From assembly GCA_003130875.1 (NCBI GenBank), contig QEXY01000040.1, forward strand, positions 1 through 37,271: a stretch of DNA of 37,271 nucleotides, in the 5' to 3' direction. This stretch comes from Ardenticatenia bacterium. GTDB lineage: Bacteria; Chloroflexota; Anaerolineae; 4572-78; NAK82. Positions 19,515 through 27,773 of the stretch are shown here, one piece after another. Within the stretch, counting starts at the first letter, position 1, and each line of letters starts with the position of its first letter. The position numbers and the translations under genes were made by a program. The notes under the pieces were generated by a model, which had not been told where the DNA came from, did not search any database, and saw nothing but the letters and a program-made list of their open reading frames with translations.

Positions 19515-20378
19515 TCAAAGAGGATGGGGCAGGCCACAAATGGTCAGCAATAAGGCAAGCAAGCTGATGTATCCGACTACATGGTAAGTGTCATCCACCA
19601 CTGGGAGACCAGGCAGCTGATGCTGATGGATCCGTCTGAACACCAATTCCCCCGGATCATCTCGGCGCACGCATACAGGGGGCTTCATCACATCCCCAGC
19701 AGTGCGCACCCGGCTGCGCTCGGCGAACTCGATCACGCCCTCAAGGTCGGTCACCTCACTAAGAAACTCTTCGGGCATCTCATGGAACAACAGCGCATCG
19801 GCCAGATCGGTCAAAGGGAGCAAGCCCACAAGCACGTCATCCTCTGAGGTCACGCACACCACCTGCACACCTGGCTGCGCCGCAAGGGCTTGGGGGATCT
19901 GCCCTAACGTCGTTTCACGCCTTACGATGACCGGCTGCAGATCGAGCAGCTTTGCTATCTCTGCCGCGGATTTTTTGCGCCAGGCCAGCCAACCAACATG
20001 AGCTGCTTTATGAGGACGTATTTCTGCCTCGATTGGGAGTGCTTTATGGAGTCCGAGCACACGCAGCGCTGGCAACACCACCAGAAGGCCACTGCCCGGA
20101 CGGTCGAATCCGCCCACGAGCCGTTCTGCCTCCGCAATGGCACGATCCAGAACTGCCTCATCCTCAATGGCAGCTAACAGCGTGCGCCGGCTTGTTTCCT
20201 CCAATTCGAACAATCGATCCAAAGCACCCAATCCCATGCGGCGAAGCCATTTCTGGGTACGATAAGCCCCTGCACTCTGCAGAATCGTCACACCCGGCAC
20301 CCCGACCGACTGCCAAGCTTCCAGGAGAGCCGGCAACACGGCCATGTCGTCCAGGACAAGCAATACCAAATGTCCCAA
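19515..20378 (-). CDS. CBS-domain protein with N-terminal PII-like region, TTG start
   Basis: The 287-residue protein has an N-terminal alpha/beta region (LVLLVLDD...LLEAWQSVGVPGVTILQSAG) similar in pattern to the PII-like domain that precedes CBS pairs in some bacterial regulators. Two CBS motifs follow: DLQPVIVRRETTLGQIPQAL...VGLLPLTDLADALL, and DVMKPPVCVRRDDPGELVFRRIHQHQLPGLPVVDDTYHVVGYISLLALLL. CBS pairs bind adenine nucleotides such as AMP or ATP. The end is hydrophobic. A GTG at 20420 is in frame but has no ribosome-binding site, whereas a TTG at 20378 is preceded by GGGGAGGTGG at ideal spacing, so TTG is chosen. The neighbouring permease suggests that it senses energy state to control transport, which is inference. 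Confidence 0.8.
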   Translation of the reverse strand: MGHLVLLVLDDMAVLPALLEAWQSVGVPGVTILQSAGAYRTQKWLRRMGLGALDRLFELEETSRRTLLAAIEDEAVLDRAIAEAERLVGGFDRPGSGLLVVLPALRVLGLHKALPIEAEIRPHKAAHVGWLAWRKKSAAEIAKLLDLQPVIVRRETTLGQIPQALAAQPGVQVVCVTSEDDVLVGLLPLTDLADALLFHEMPEEFLSEVTDLEGVIEFAERSRVRTAGDVMKPPVCVRRDDPGELVFRRIHQHQLPGLPVVDDTYHVVGYISLLALLLTICGLPHPL

Positions 20379-20564
20379 TGTATCCACCTCCCCGCTTGTC
20401 TGAAACGCGAGAGCGTGCACGTGCCGTGAGGGTGGCTCTGCACAACTGGGCAGGGTAAGTCGAGGACGTTCGTGACACTATGGGCACGTTGCGTGCTCTA
20501 GCTCGCTATGGTATTGTTGCTGCGATAGCAGCATGCCACATTCTATTCTGGGGCGCAAGGGTCT

Positions 20565-21014
20565 ATGCGTGCGATTATCCAACGAGTGAGCTACGGATCT
20601 GTCAGTGTGGCAGGTCAATCTCCCCAAACCATCGGCGCCGGCCTGGTGGTCTTAGTCGGAGCCACCCACAGCGATACTCCCGCCGAGGCACTCTTGCTAG
20701 CCCGCAAAACTGCACATCTGCGCATCTTCGAAGATGAGGCTGGCAAAATGAACCGCTCGGTGCTTGAGGTGGGAGGTGCAGTTCTGGTAGTGCCTCAGTT
20801 TACCCTCTATGCCGACTGCCGCCACGGACGCCGCCCGAGCTTCACTGAAGCAGCTCCTCCTGACCAGGCACGCCCCCTCATTGAGGCGTTCATCACGGCG
20901 CTGCGTGCGGAAGGAGTTGCCCACGTGGCAAATGGCTTCTTCGGCGCGCATATGTTGGTGCAAATCCACAATGATGGCCCGGTGACCATCGTGCTCGATA
21001 CTACTCTATTATAG
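20565..21014 (+). CDS. dtd: D-aminoacyl-tRNA deacylase
   Basis: DTD hydrolyses D-aminoacyl-tRNAs and thereby keeps D-amino acids, and also glycine on tRNA-Ala, out of proteins. The 149 residues match the family. The N-terminal MRAIIQRVS, the KMNRSV segment, CRHGRRPSF and the C-terminal Gly-cisPro motif NDGPVT are present. The otherwise near-universal SQFTL motif reads PQFTL here (Pro77), while the rest of the site is intact. The ATG is preceded by AAGGG 3 nt upstream. It is divergent from the CBS gene and ends at a strong bidirectional terminator, so it is monocistronic. Confidence 0.95.
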   Translation: MRAIIQRVSYGSVSVAGQSPQTIGAGLVVLVGATHSDTPAEALLLARKTAHLRIFEDEAGKMNRSVLEVGGAVLVVPQFTLYADCRHGRRPSFTEAAPPDQARPLIEAFITALRAEGVAHVANGFFGAHMLVQIHNDGPVTIVLDTTLL

Positions 21015-21024
21015 ATAACGTAAA

Positions 21025-21055
21025 AAAAAGCGGCCAGGATGGTTGGCCGCTTTTT
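21025..21055. terminator. Bidirectional intrinsic terminator between dtd and the glycosidase gene
   Basis: The stem GCGGCCA/TGGCCGC (21030-21036 with 21044-21050, 7-nt loop) is flanked by A5 on the left and T5 on the right, so it has a U-tract in both directions. It lies 11 bp after the dtd stop and 26 bp after the convergent glycosidase stop. Confidence 0.93.
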
Positions 21056-21080
21056 ACCACTGCGACAGTCACTCAATGGA

Positions 21081-22562
21081 TCATTTGGGAATGCTGAGCA
21101 AAGCCTGATAGGCAGGCGTCGGACCTGATGGGGTCAAGATGCTGAAGGCCGCTTGTTCAGAGCCCGGCTTGGTGACCCCATAGTTCAGATTCCAGAGGAA
21201 CATCGGGCCGACCCAACCCCACGCTTGTGCCTGCTGGAAGGCGCTGACGATCCATTGCGCTTGCTCCTCGTAAGTGTTGTCCGCAGCGTACTCATAATTT
21301 TGAGGAGGCGGATTGGCCACTGCCCAGCCGAATTCGGTCGGCCACAGCAACTTGTCGGCATCGCCATTCGCGACCATCACATTGCGGTAGCCCTCCATTG
21401 TGCCACGGAAACACCAGCTGTGATGGCGGTTCTCGAAAGGGCCACGGAAGCGCGCCGTTGGGTCGCTTACCGTCTGCCAATCGGCATCCGCCGGGCAGTT
21501 ATAGCCGCTGGGGTGGACGCCGATCGCGTCGGAGACATTCTTGAGACCGGCGGCGTACATTTGTTCTAAATAACGAATGTCATCGATGGCGGCACCCGGC
21601 ACGTCGCCCGCCGGCGTAGGTGCACCGCTGACCACGATGACAGAGGGATCGACGGATTTGATGGTACGATAAGCAGCAGAAAGCAACGCCACGTATTCCC
21701 CAGCGGGCATCGGAGCACCACCGCCCTCGCGCGCCAGGTTCTGTTCATTCCACACCTCAATCGCTTGTACACCGGTGCGGTAGCGCTGCAGCATCTCGCC
21801 GACAAAACGTGCAAATGTCTCAGGATTCGCCGGGGGACCTTCCTGGCTGAAATCAGTGTTGGCCGGCCTGGCCCAATCTGGCGACTTGACCACGCTGAGC
21901 AAGATGTAGAAACCCGCCTGATGATAGGTCAGCATGATCTGGTCCCAGGCCCCCCAGTTATACTGCCCCTGGCTGGGCTCAATGTCCTCCCAGGAGAGTT
22001 GGAACTTCACCCATTTGATACCCAATCGTTTGACATGCTCCACCACTTCACGGGATGCGCCATCCGGATCCACCTGGATGCCGTAGGCAAAGCGATTGGG
22101 CGCACCGGCGGAGGGTGGAGGCGCCTTTTTGGGCTTGGTAGGTTTGGGGGTGGGTGTTACTTTCTCGGCAGGCACCGCTTCCGGCGATGGCGGCTCAGTC
22201 GGCTGGCCAGATGCTTGCACCGGAGTGAGTTCCACAGGTGTGACAGTCGGTGCCACTGCCTGGACAGGTTGCGTGGGAGATGGAGGCAACGGTGTGGGAG
22301 TTGGAAGAACAACCGCCGCCGACTGTTGTGGCTGTTGTGGCTGTTCCCTCACGAAGCGCACCACCTGCCCTCCCGGTGTGGGGGGATCCACGTGTGGCGT
22401 GGGAACTGGCGGTCGCCAAAGGAACGCGAATACCACGAACGCGGCTGCACACGTGACGGAAGCCACCGAGCCTCCTAGCAAGATGACGGGCAACAACCAG
22501 CGCATGCTATTCGAACGGACCGGCCGAGGCGTGGTCGGTCGAATGGTTGTGTCACGTTGCAT
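21081..22562 (-). CDS. Membrane-anchored clan-A glycoside-hydrolase-like protein (cellulase-fold TIM barrel)
   Basis: The 493-residue protein has a short Arg-rich cytoplasmic tail, one membrane segment (about residues 21-49), a long Pro/Thr/Gln-rich linker (50-155) and a TIM-barrel domain (about 157-493). Glu273 in EVWNEQNL fits the general acid/base at the end of strand 4, and Glu410 in LWPTEFGWA fits the nucleophile on strand 7, as in clan GH-A families such as GH5 and GH39. The domain is outside the membrane, presumably acting on cell-surface or environmental polysaccharide; the exact family and substrate are not clear. It lies 14 bp after a larger paralogue with a closely similar C-terminal domain, from which it probably arose by tandem duplication. 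It ends at the bidirectional terminator. Confidence 0.82.
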   Translation of the reverse strand: MQRDTTIRPTTPRPVRSNSMRWLLPVILLGGSVASVTCAAAFVVFAFLWRPPVPTPHVDPPTPGGQVVRFVREQPQQPQQSAAVVLPTPTPLPPSPTQPVQAVAPTVTPVELTPVQASGQPTEPPSPEAVPAEKVTPTPKPTKPKKAPPPSAGAPNRFAYGIQVDPDGASREVVEHVKRLGIKWVKFQLSWEDIEPSQGQYNWGAWDQIMLTYHQAGFYILLSVVKSPDWARPANTDFSQEGPPANPETFARFVGEMLQRYRTGVQAIEVWNEQNLAREGGGAPMPAGEYVALLSAAYRTIKSVDPSVIVVSGAPTPAGDVPGAAIDDIRYLEQMYAAGLKNVSDAIGVHPSGYNCPADADWQTVSDPTARFRGPFENRHHSWCFRGTMEGYRNVMVANGDADKLLWPTEFGWAVANPPPQNYEYAADNTYEEQAQWIVSAFQQAQAWGWVGPMFLWNLNYGVTKPGSEQAAFSILTPSGPTPAYQALLSIPK

Positions 22563-22576
22563 AGTGCTATGTCCCC

Positions 22577-25531
22577 TTACTTTGGCATATTGGCAAGCGC
22601 AGCATAGGCCGGCACCGGCCCGGATGGCGTCAACAGGCTGAAAGCGGCAAGCTCAGTGCCTGCGGCCGTCACCCCGTAATCCAGATTCCAGAGGAACATC
22701 GTTCCAACCCATCCCCATGACTTAGCCATCTGATACGCCTGCACGATCCACTGAGCTTGCTCTTCATATGTGTTGTCACGGGCGTACTCGTAACCCGGAT
22801 GCGGATTGCCCGAGACCGCCCAACCGAATTCAGTCGGCCAGATCGTCTTGGCGCCATCTCCATTGGCTAACATGACGTTGCGGTACCCCTCCATAGTTCC
22901 GCGGAAACACCAGCTGTGGTGACGATTGTCGAAGGGACCGCGGAAGCTGGTGGCAGAGGGATCTTCAACAGTCTGCCAGTCGGCATCCGCCGGGCAGTTG
23001 TAGCCGCTGGGATGGGCGCCGATCGCATCGGACACATCTTTCAATCCGGCGGCATACATCGCGCTCAGGTAATTGATGTCATCAATCGCCTTGCCAGCGA
23101 CATCGCCCGCGGGTGTCGGGGCACCGCTGACGACGATCATGCCGGGGTTGACCGCTTTGATCGCTTGATAGGCAGCGCGCAGCATCGCTACGTATTGATC
23201 AGGCGGCATGGGTGCCCCACCACCTTCATACCACAGATTCTGCTCATTCCACACTTCGATAGCTTGCACTTTTCCGTTGTAACGGCTGGCCACCTGGGAG
23301 AGGAAGTTGGCAAACGTGTTGAAATCGGCAGGTGGTCCTTCCACGCTCATATCCGAGTTCGGTGGACGCGCCCAACGCGGCGCTTTGGGGATGCTCAACA
23401 GCACTTTGATGCCGGCGCCAGCGTATGCACCGATGACGTCATCCCACATGCCCCAATGATAATTGCCTGGTTCGGGTTCTACATCCTTCCAGGGCATCTG
23501 GAGCTTCACCCAGCGGAATCCCAGGGCCTGGACATGCGCGATGTTGGCTGCCTTGTTGCCACGCGGATCCACCTGGATGCCATAGTCAAACGGTAAGTTA
23601 CCCTGCGCTGGGGGTGGTGCACCTTGAGCTGTCTGTCCAGACGCCGGTTGTCCCGAGTCCTGCGGTTTAGGTTTGGGCTTCGGCTTGGGAGTTGGAGTCG
23701 GCGTGGGCACTGGGGTTGGAGTGGGCACCGGCGTCGGCGTGGCAACCAGCACCTGGAGGCTGCTGCGCGCCGCGGCGCTGTTGCCGCCGTCGGTCGAAAT
23801 CGCCGCCGCAATCAAGTACTGACCACCCTGCTGCGGCGCAGTCCACGCATAGCGCGGCGCCGTAATGTCCGACTTGTCCTGGGCGATCACGCCACCGGCA
23901 TCATCTTGCACAGTCCAGACCACAGAAAATTGATTTTCAACCGGTGGGATCACCAAGTTGATGAACTTGCGCATTACCTCCCAGATTTGTGTATCGTTGT
24001 CTTCGCCCAACAGGTTTTGCACGGCTACACCGCGCAAATTGTATTCGGCGACATATTGCAATTTGCGCGCGATACTGGCGGCGTTTTCAATCCACACAGT
24101 GCGCTGCTGTCCATTGGGATCCACATAGGCAAACCAGTAGATACCGCTGGTAGGATCAAACTGGATGCCAGTGGACTGCTGCAGCGTTTCCAGGCTAAAG
24201 GTCACCTGCTGGCCTGGATTGACCACCGTGCTACCTCCCTCAATGTTCACCCGGCTGAACGGCGCTAACGCGTCAACATAAGGGATCTGATGCCGGGCGC
24301 CATCTTGCATCTCCTCGATGCTGCGCGTGGAGATCAGCAGCTGGATCTTGTAGCGGTTTACCTGTCCGACTGCCCATGAGAGCAGGGCATCCATCTGTCC
24401 GCCCGGCTCATAGGCGCGCATGTCGGTGGGCACCGGGATCTTCACAATGTCGGCTGCCATCCCGATGGACGTCCAATCGTAAATCCCGGTATCCCAACTC
24501 TCCGCCGATATCTGCACAGGCATTTCAAAGCGCACCGAGAGCAGCTTCTGATTCTGATGCAGCGCATCGGCCAGCTCGCGGATGAAAAGGGCAAAATCCT
24601 CCTTCAGTTCCGGGCTGAAGCCACGATAGTCGATGTCTACACCGGGATAAGCATTGCGTACGACCAGCTCGACAATGCGTTGAATATGCCGCTCGCGCGC
24701 GGCGGGATCGATCAACATATTGTCGATCAAGTCGCTGCGCACCACTCCGCTTTCCTCCCAGTTGCGCAGCGTAGGGATCACAATAAATGTGGCACTCTGA
24801 TCCGGGCGCAACACGGCACCCAGGTCGCCCCGAATCTCACCCTCGGCGTCCAGATAGAGGCCTTGGGAGTTAATCTCTACGATGGTATCGCGTGCCTGCT
24901 CCGGCACCGTGGAAGCAGGCGCCAAATCGGCAGACACAGAAGGCTGCAGCGGTTTGGTCTGCATGACCACTGCCGATTCAGGCAGGAAGTTGAGATTCGA
25001 CTCGATGACAGCATCTCCAGGCGGGATGGTATGCGGCAACCACACCCATGTATCGCCATCCCAGGAATAAAGATCAATTGTGCGCAAGGGGTTCACATCG
25101 CTTGGCAAAGGTAACGAGAGCACCACACGATTGGGGGGTGCATCACCCTTGAATTGAATACGATAGAAGGGGCTCTTCATCACCAACCAGGGGGGAATGC
25201 TCTCCGCGCCGGCCAACAGGTCACTTCCAGCCGAACCTTCCAGGAAATCGCTGCGCGGCACGACCGAGAATTTGATTCGGGTTCTGCCTTGCACCCCCTC
25301 AGGCAGGATGGCGAGCTGGGCGCCGTCCTCCAGCGTGATCACCTTGCCCTCTTCTGCGGATACCCGCTCATAATCCCAGGCCAGCAAGCGTTCACCCAAC
25401 GAGATCGGGGGAAGCAACAAACCCGCAATCAAGAGCACAACGATCAAACCATAGATGACCAGACCCGCCAAAGTGGTTTCAATCGCTCTCTCCAATGGGC
25501 GCAACTGTTTTCTGCTCATGTGGTGTGCCAT
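22577..25531 (-). CDS. Membrane-anchored protein: degenerate GH18-like module plus clan-A glycosidase domain
   Basis: With the start chosen here the protein has 984 residues. A membrane segment (about 20-45) is followed by a beta-rich domain and then a GH18/YaaH-like TIM barrel (about 220-560). Its strand-4 motif reads GVDIDYRGF, where active chitinases have DxxDxDxE, so the catalytic Glu is Arg. After an Ig-like module (FSVVWTVQDDAGGVIAQ...) and a TPTP-KPKPKP linker comes a C-terminal clan-A domain with Glu at about 763 (VWNEQNL) and 901 (WPTEFGWA). This closely matches the next gene. The frame runs up to 25651, but the ATG at 25531 behind GGAGAAGGAG puts the membrane segment in the usual place. 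It may bind glycan with the dead barrel and cut with the second. Function is inferred. Confidence 0.8.
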   Translation of the reverse strand: MAHHMSRKQLRPLERAIETTLAGLVIYGLIVVLLIAGLLLPPISLGERLLAWDYERVSAEEGKVITLEDGAQLAILPEGVQGRTRIKFSVVPRSDFLEGSAGSDLLAGAESIPPWLVMKSPFYRIQFKGDAPPNRVVLSLPLPSDVNPLRTIDLYSWDGDTWVWLPHTIPPGDAVIESNLNFLPESAVVMQTKPLQPSVSADLAPASTVPEQARDTIVEINSQGLYLDAEGEIRGDLGAVLRPDQSATFIVIPTLRNWEESGVVRSDLIDNMLIDPAARERHIQRIVELVVRNAYPGVDIDYRGFSPELKEDFALFIRELADALHQNQKLLSVRFEMPVQISAESWDTGIYDWTSIGMAADIVKIPVPTDMRAYEPGGQMDALLSWAVGQVNRYKIQLLISTRSIEEMQDGARHQIPYVDALAPFSRVNIEGGSTVVNPGQQVTFSLETLQQSTGIQFDPTSGIYWFAYVDPNGQQRTVWIENAASIARKLQYVAEYNLRGVAVQNLLGEDNDTQIWEVMRKFINLVIPPVENQFSVVWTVQDDAGGVIAQDKSDITAPRYAWTAPQQGGQYLIAAAISTDGGNSAAARSSLQVLVATPTPVPTPTPVPTPTPTPKPKPKPKPQDSGQPASGQTAQGAPPPAQGNLPFDYGIQVDPRGNKAANIAHVQALGFRWVKLQMPWKDVEPEPGNYHWGMWDDVIGAYAGAGIKVLLSIPKAPRWARPPNSDMSVEGPPADFNTFANFLSQVASRYNGKVQAIEVWNEQNLWYEGGGAPMPPDQYVAMLRAAYQAIKAVNPGMIVVSGAPTPAGDVAGKAIDDINYLSAMYAAGLKDVSDAIGAHPSGYNCPADADWQTVEDPSATSFRGPFDNRHHSWCFRGTMEGYRNVMLANGDGAKTIWPTEFGWAVSGNPHPGYEYARDNTYEEQAQWIVQAYQMAKSWGWVGTMFLWNLDYGVTAAGTELAAFSLLTPSGPVPAYAALANMPK

Positions 25532-25612
25532 CGCTACCGAACCATCTCCTTCTCCACGAACGTTTATAACAAGAAAAGAAAAGGCGGTAGACTCCACCGG
25601 ATAACCGTGCTT

Positions 25613-25703
25613 CGTCGGGTGACGAGATGCAGACAGGTGACACTCACCCATCTGTCTCTCGAGTGATGCGGATTCATCTCCTGTTTGTCACCACTGCCCG
25701 ACG
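25613..25703 (-). ncRNA. Possible structured leader RNA upstream of the large glycosidase gene
   Basis: Nested inverted repeats fill this 91-bp stretch. An outer pair CGTCGGG/CCCGACG (25613-25619 with 25697-25703) encloses either GGTGACA/TGTCACC (25636-25642 with 25686-25692), or GAGATG/CATCTC (25624-25629 with 25675-25680) plus AGACAG/CTGTCT (25631-25636 with 25652-25657). The inner sets exclude one another. It lies about 80 nt before the preferred start of the downstream gene. No known riboswitch class is recognised. Helices of 6-7 bp can occur by chance. Confidence 0.3.
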
Positions 25704-25903
25704 TTTCCTGCCTACCGCCTGACCTGTGTGTAGGATTCACTCCCATTTAAACGCATTGTACATGAGCACATCCCATTTAGCAAAACGCTGTTAGTACTTG
25801 CGCCAGGAGATCGTTGCCAGGTGATTGAGGCGATCTGGACAAAAGGCGGCACTCCTCGCATCTATGAGTTGTGGCAACAATTACGCCAGGAGGAGCACCG
25901 CCT

Positions 25904-26560
25904 ATGGCCGAACCGGCTTATCGGGAAGGATACGCGATGCACTGGGTGAGGGCAAGGGGGCGGTTGGTGTGTACGTACCACGAGTTGGGCAGCATCCGTG
26001 CCACAGCGCGAACGTGGTGCGTCAATGGGTGGCGCGATCAGACTGAGGGAGCGGCAGGGCTGCAAGACCGTTCACGCTGCACGCCGGCGGAGTGGGAACA
26101 GCCGGTGGTGCCGGCCCATCAAGCGACGGGTCTGGAACAGCGACATCAGACGCCGTGCTTACAACCGCACTGTGAGGGAGCCGTCTGAGCCACTTGCTCA
26201 CGCGCGCGGCTCGGTTATACCATCCGCGCCGCGACCGTCAGGGAGCGGCACGAAACGCACCGCAAAGAACGCCGAGGTTTCTTTCCTCTGTTCATTCTCT
26301 ACGCCCTCGGCGTGCCCGGCGGTAAGATCTCTGCCGCTTGCTCACACGCGCAGCCCGGTTTACACCATCCGGCAAATCCTGCGGCACTGTGGTCAGCGGA
26401 AGCCACGTCGCGCACGCCGGGTGTCGATCCGGCGTACGGGGCGTGGGAGGTGGAGGAGCCCTTCCACCTCATTCAGGCAGAGATGTGAAGGACATCCAGC
26501 GTCCGCACACGAAGGTGGGATGGAGAACCAACCGCCGCTGGCGGTGTTGCAGCGTTGGGG
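25904..26560 (+). pseudogene. Decayed IS481-like (integrase-type) transposase
   Basis: Pieces of one transposase can be read across several frames. Near 25960-26080 there is an N-terminal helix-turn-helix, YHELGSIRATAR, followed one frame away by NVVRQWVAR and then GLQDRSR, typical of IS481/IS3-like proteins. At 26359-26400 comes VYTIRQILRHCGQRKPRRAR, then in another frame WEVEEPFHLIQAE (about 26445-26485), and after a further shift DVKDIQ. The last two correspond to the conserved EEPF-LIQADVKDI start of the DDE catalytic core. No frame is open throughout, and the C-terminal half is unrecognisable or missing. A start at 25904 with AGGAGG upstream is plausible. Terminal inverted repeats were not found. 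The family assignment is from memory of motifs. Confidence 0.7.
26191..26371. repeat. Palindromic repeat flanked by ~36-bp imperfect direct repeats, inside the transposase relic
   Basis: The stretch at 26191-26226 (cacttgctcacgcgcgcgg...) recurs at 26335-26371 with about four transitions and one indel. Between the copies is an imperfect palindrome: 26259-26277 (accgcaaagaacgccgagg) is largely the reverse complement of 26305-26323. Short 'cgcaaag...' palindromes of this type are scattered in many genomes as small non-autonomous repeats. The second copy continues the transposase frame, so the insert appears to have duplicated the flank. Confidence 0.6.
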
Positions 26561-26685
26561 ATATCGCGGGGATGAGCGGATCGCCCTTTTCCCGCCGGTG
26601 TTGTTGGATGGCATTGCGGCCGATCGGCTCCTCGCCTTTGACCCAGAGGCTGGTGACAATCTAGTGGTTCATTGCACCTCTTTTC

Positions 26686-26714
26686 TTGCTCTGCATCACA
26701 CAGTGTGCTAATAT
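26686..26714 (+). promoter_or_regulatory. Probable extended -10 promoter of the Spo0M-like gene
   Basis: The -10 box TAATAT (26709-26714) is preceded by TGC and lies 17 bp after TTGCTC (26686-26691), a weak -35. The string GTGCTAATAT is identical to that in the ilv operon promoter. Transcription would start near 26721, about 60 nt before the gene. Confidence 0.6.
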
Positions 26715-26779
26715 GGGTTAAACCTTTGGTCCACCCCTCCTCCAACATGTGCCCTCAGGGCTAGATTAAGGAGCTACCA

Positions 26780-27676
26780 ATGCTCGATTTTCTCAAAGGT
26801 GGCAAAGCGACCGTAACGATCACGGTCGACCGTCCTGCCCAACCCTACTTCACGGGCGAGACAATTCAGGTGAAAGCTGAGGTTCAAGTACAAAAGGAAC
26901 TCAAAATCACCGAGGCACGCGCTCAGCTGGTCTGTCAAGAGAAATATCAATACCGTGACGAGAGTAGGGACATAGATGATGATGGCGGTGCACACTCCAG
27001 TATCGAAAAGAAATGGGCAACGGTCGAACAGGTGGTCTGTCAACAGTCACTGCTGCCAGAGGATACCCTTCCAAGCGGTTTCAGTCGATCCTTCGAATTC
27101 GTAGCCCCCATCCCCGTCGACGCGCCCCCAACCTGCCGAAACGGCAAGATCGTGAGTGTCGAGTGGTTTGTCAGGGCGACGCTCGCCCGTAAGCTGGCCC
27201 GGGATATCGAAGCCTTGGTGCCCATCCAGCTGCTTTCCGCTCCCACCGGTGAGGCGGCCAGGGAAGGTGTGTATGGGTTTTCCAATGAGCCGGACGAAGC
27301 AACCCTCCATTTTGCCTTGAGCTCGCTGGAATGGTGTTTGGGCGACACCGTGCAAGGCACATTCGTGGTACAGCCCCAGAAAGGTTTCGACGTGTCGGAA
27401 GTGCGGTTGGAGCTGGGGCGTCAGGAGTACGTGCCACAGGGCAAAGGCAACACATTTCGTGAGGCGAAGCAGATCAAGCTGGCCGGCCGAATGCGCCTGC
27501 AACCTGGCCAGGAGCTGGCCATTCCTTTCAGCATCGCCATTCCGGAAGCTGCACCGGTGACGATGCGCACGCCCCATAGCACAGTGACATGGTCCCTGAT
27601 GGGAGTCCTTGCGCGGTCATTACGGCGTGATACGTATGTAGAACAGGAGCTCTTCGTCTTCAGCAGGCGTCACTGA
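26780..27676 (+). CDS. Spo0M/arrestin-fold protein
   Basis: The 298-residue soluble protein matches the two-lobed arrestin-like beta-sandwich family that contains Bacillus Spo0M (SpoOM/Vps26-like). The N-terminal lobe has VTITVDRPAQPYFTGETIQVKAEVQV, then the strand LPSGFSRSFEFVAPIPVDAPPT and VEWFVRATLARKLARDIEA. The C-terminal lobe has FALSSLEWCLGDTVQGTFVV and IPFSIAIPEAAPVTMRTPHSTVTWSLMGVLAR. No signal peptide or membrane segment is present. In Bacillus the family member affects sporulation control and cytoskeleton contacts; its role here is unknown, and no sporulation genes are seen nearby. AAGGAG lies 6 nt before the ATG. It is preceded by a promoter and stands about 100 bp before the methyltransferase gene, so it may be separate. 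Confidence 0.82.
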   Translation: MLDFLKGGKATVTITVDRPAQPYFTGETIQVKAEVQVQKELKITEARAQLVCQEKYQYRDESRDIDDDGGAHSSIEKKWATVEQVVCQQSLLPEDTLPSGFSRSFEFVAPIPVDAPPTCRNGKIVSVEWFVRATLARKLARDIEALVPIQLLSAPTGEAAREGVYGFSNEPDEATLHFALSSLEWCLGDTVQGTFVVQPQKGFDVSEVRLELGRQEYVPQGKGNTFREAKQIKLAGRMRLQPGQELAIPFSIAIPEAAPVTMRTPHSTVTWSLMGVLARSLRRDTYVEQELFVFSRRH

Positions 27677-27773
27677 GGCCTTCTTACCATCCACGAAACA
27701 GTCACGTACTGTCCTTTGCTTGTGGGGATCCCGTATCGTCGAAGTCATGCATAAATGAGGAGATGTGAGAACG

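Noticed and set aside
20480-20737. 85-codon frame overlapping the start of dtd
   Set aside because: It runs into dtd in another frame and shows no recognisable domain beyond a short hydrophobic start.
25745-25935. Open stretch just upstream of the transposase relic (reading ...VIEAIWTKGGTPRIYELWQQLR...)
   Set aside because: No start codon, no recognised family, and it runs across the relic start; possibly a fragment of something, but unsupported.
25998-26711. 237-codon plus-strand frame
   Set aside because: Only fragments of it resemble the transposase. It spans the inserted repeat and needs the other frames to make sense, so it is not an intact gene.
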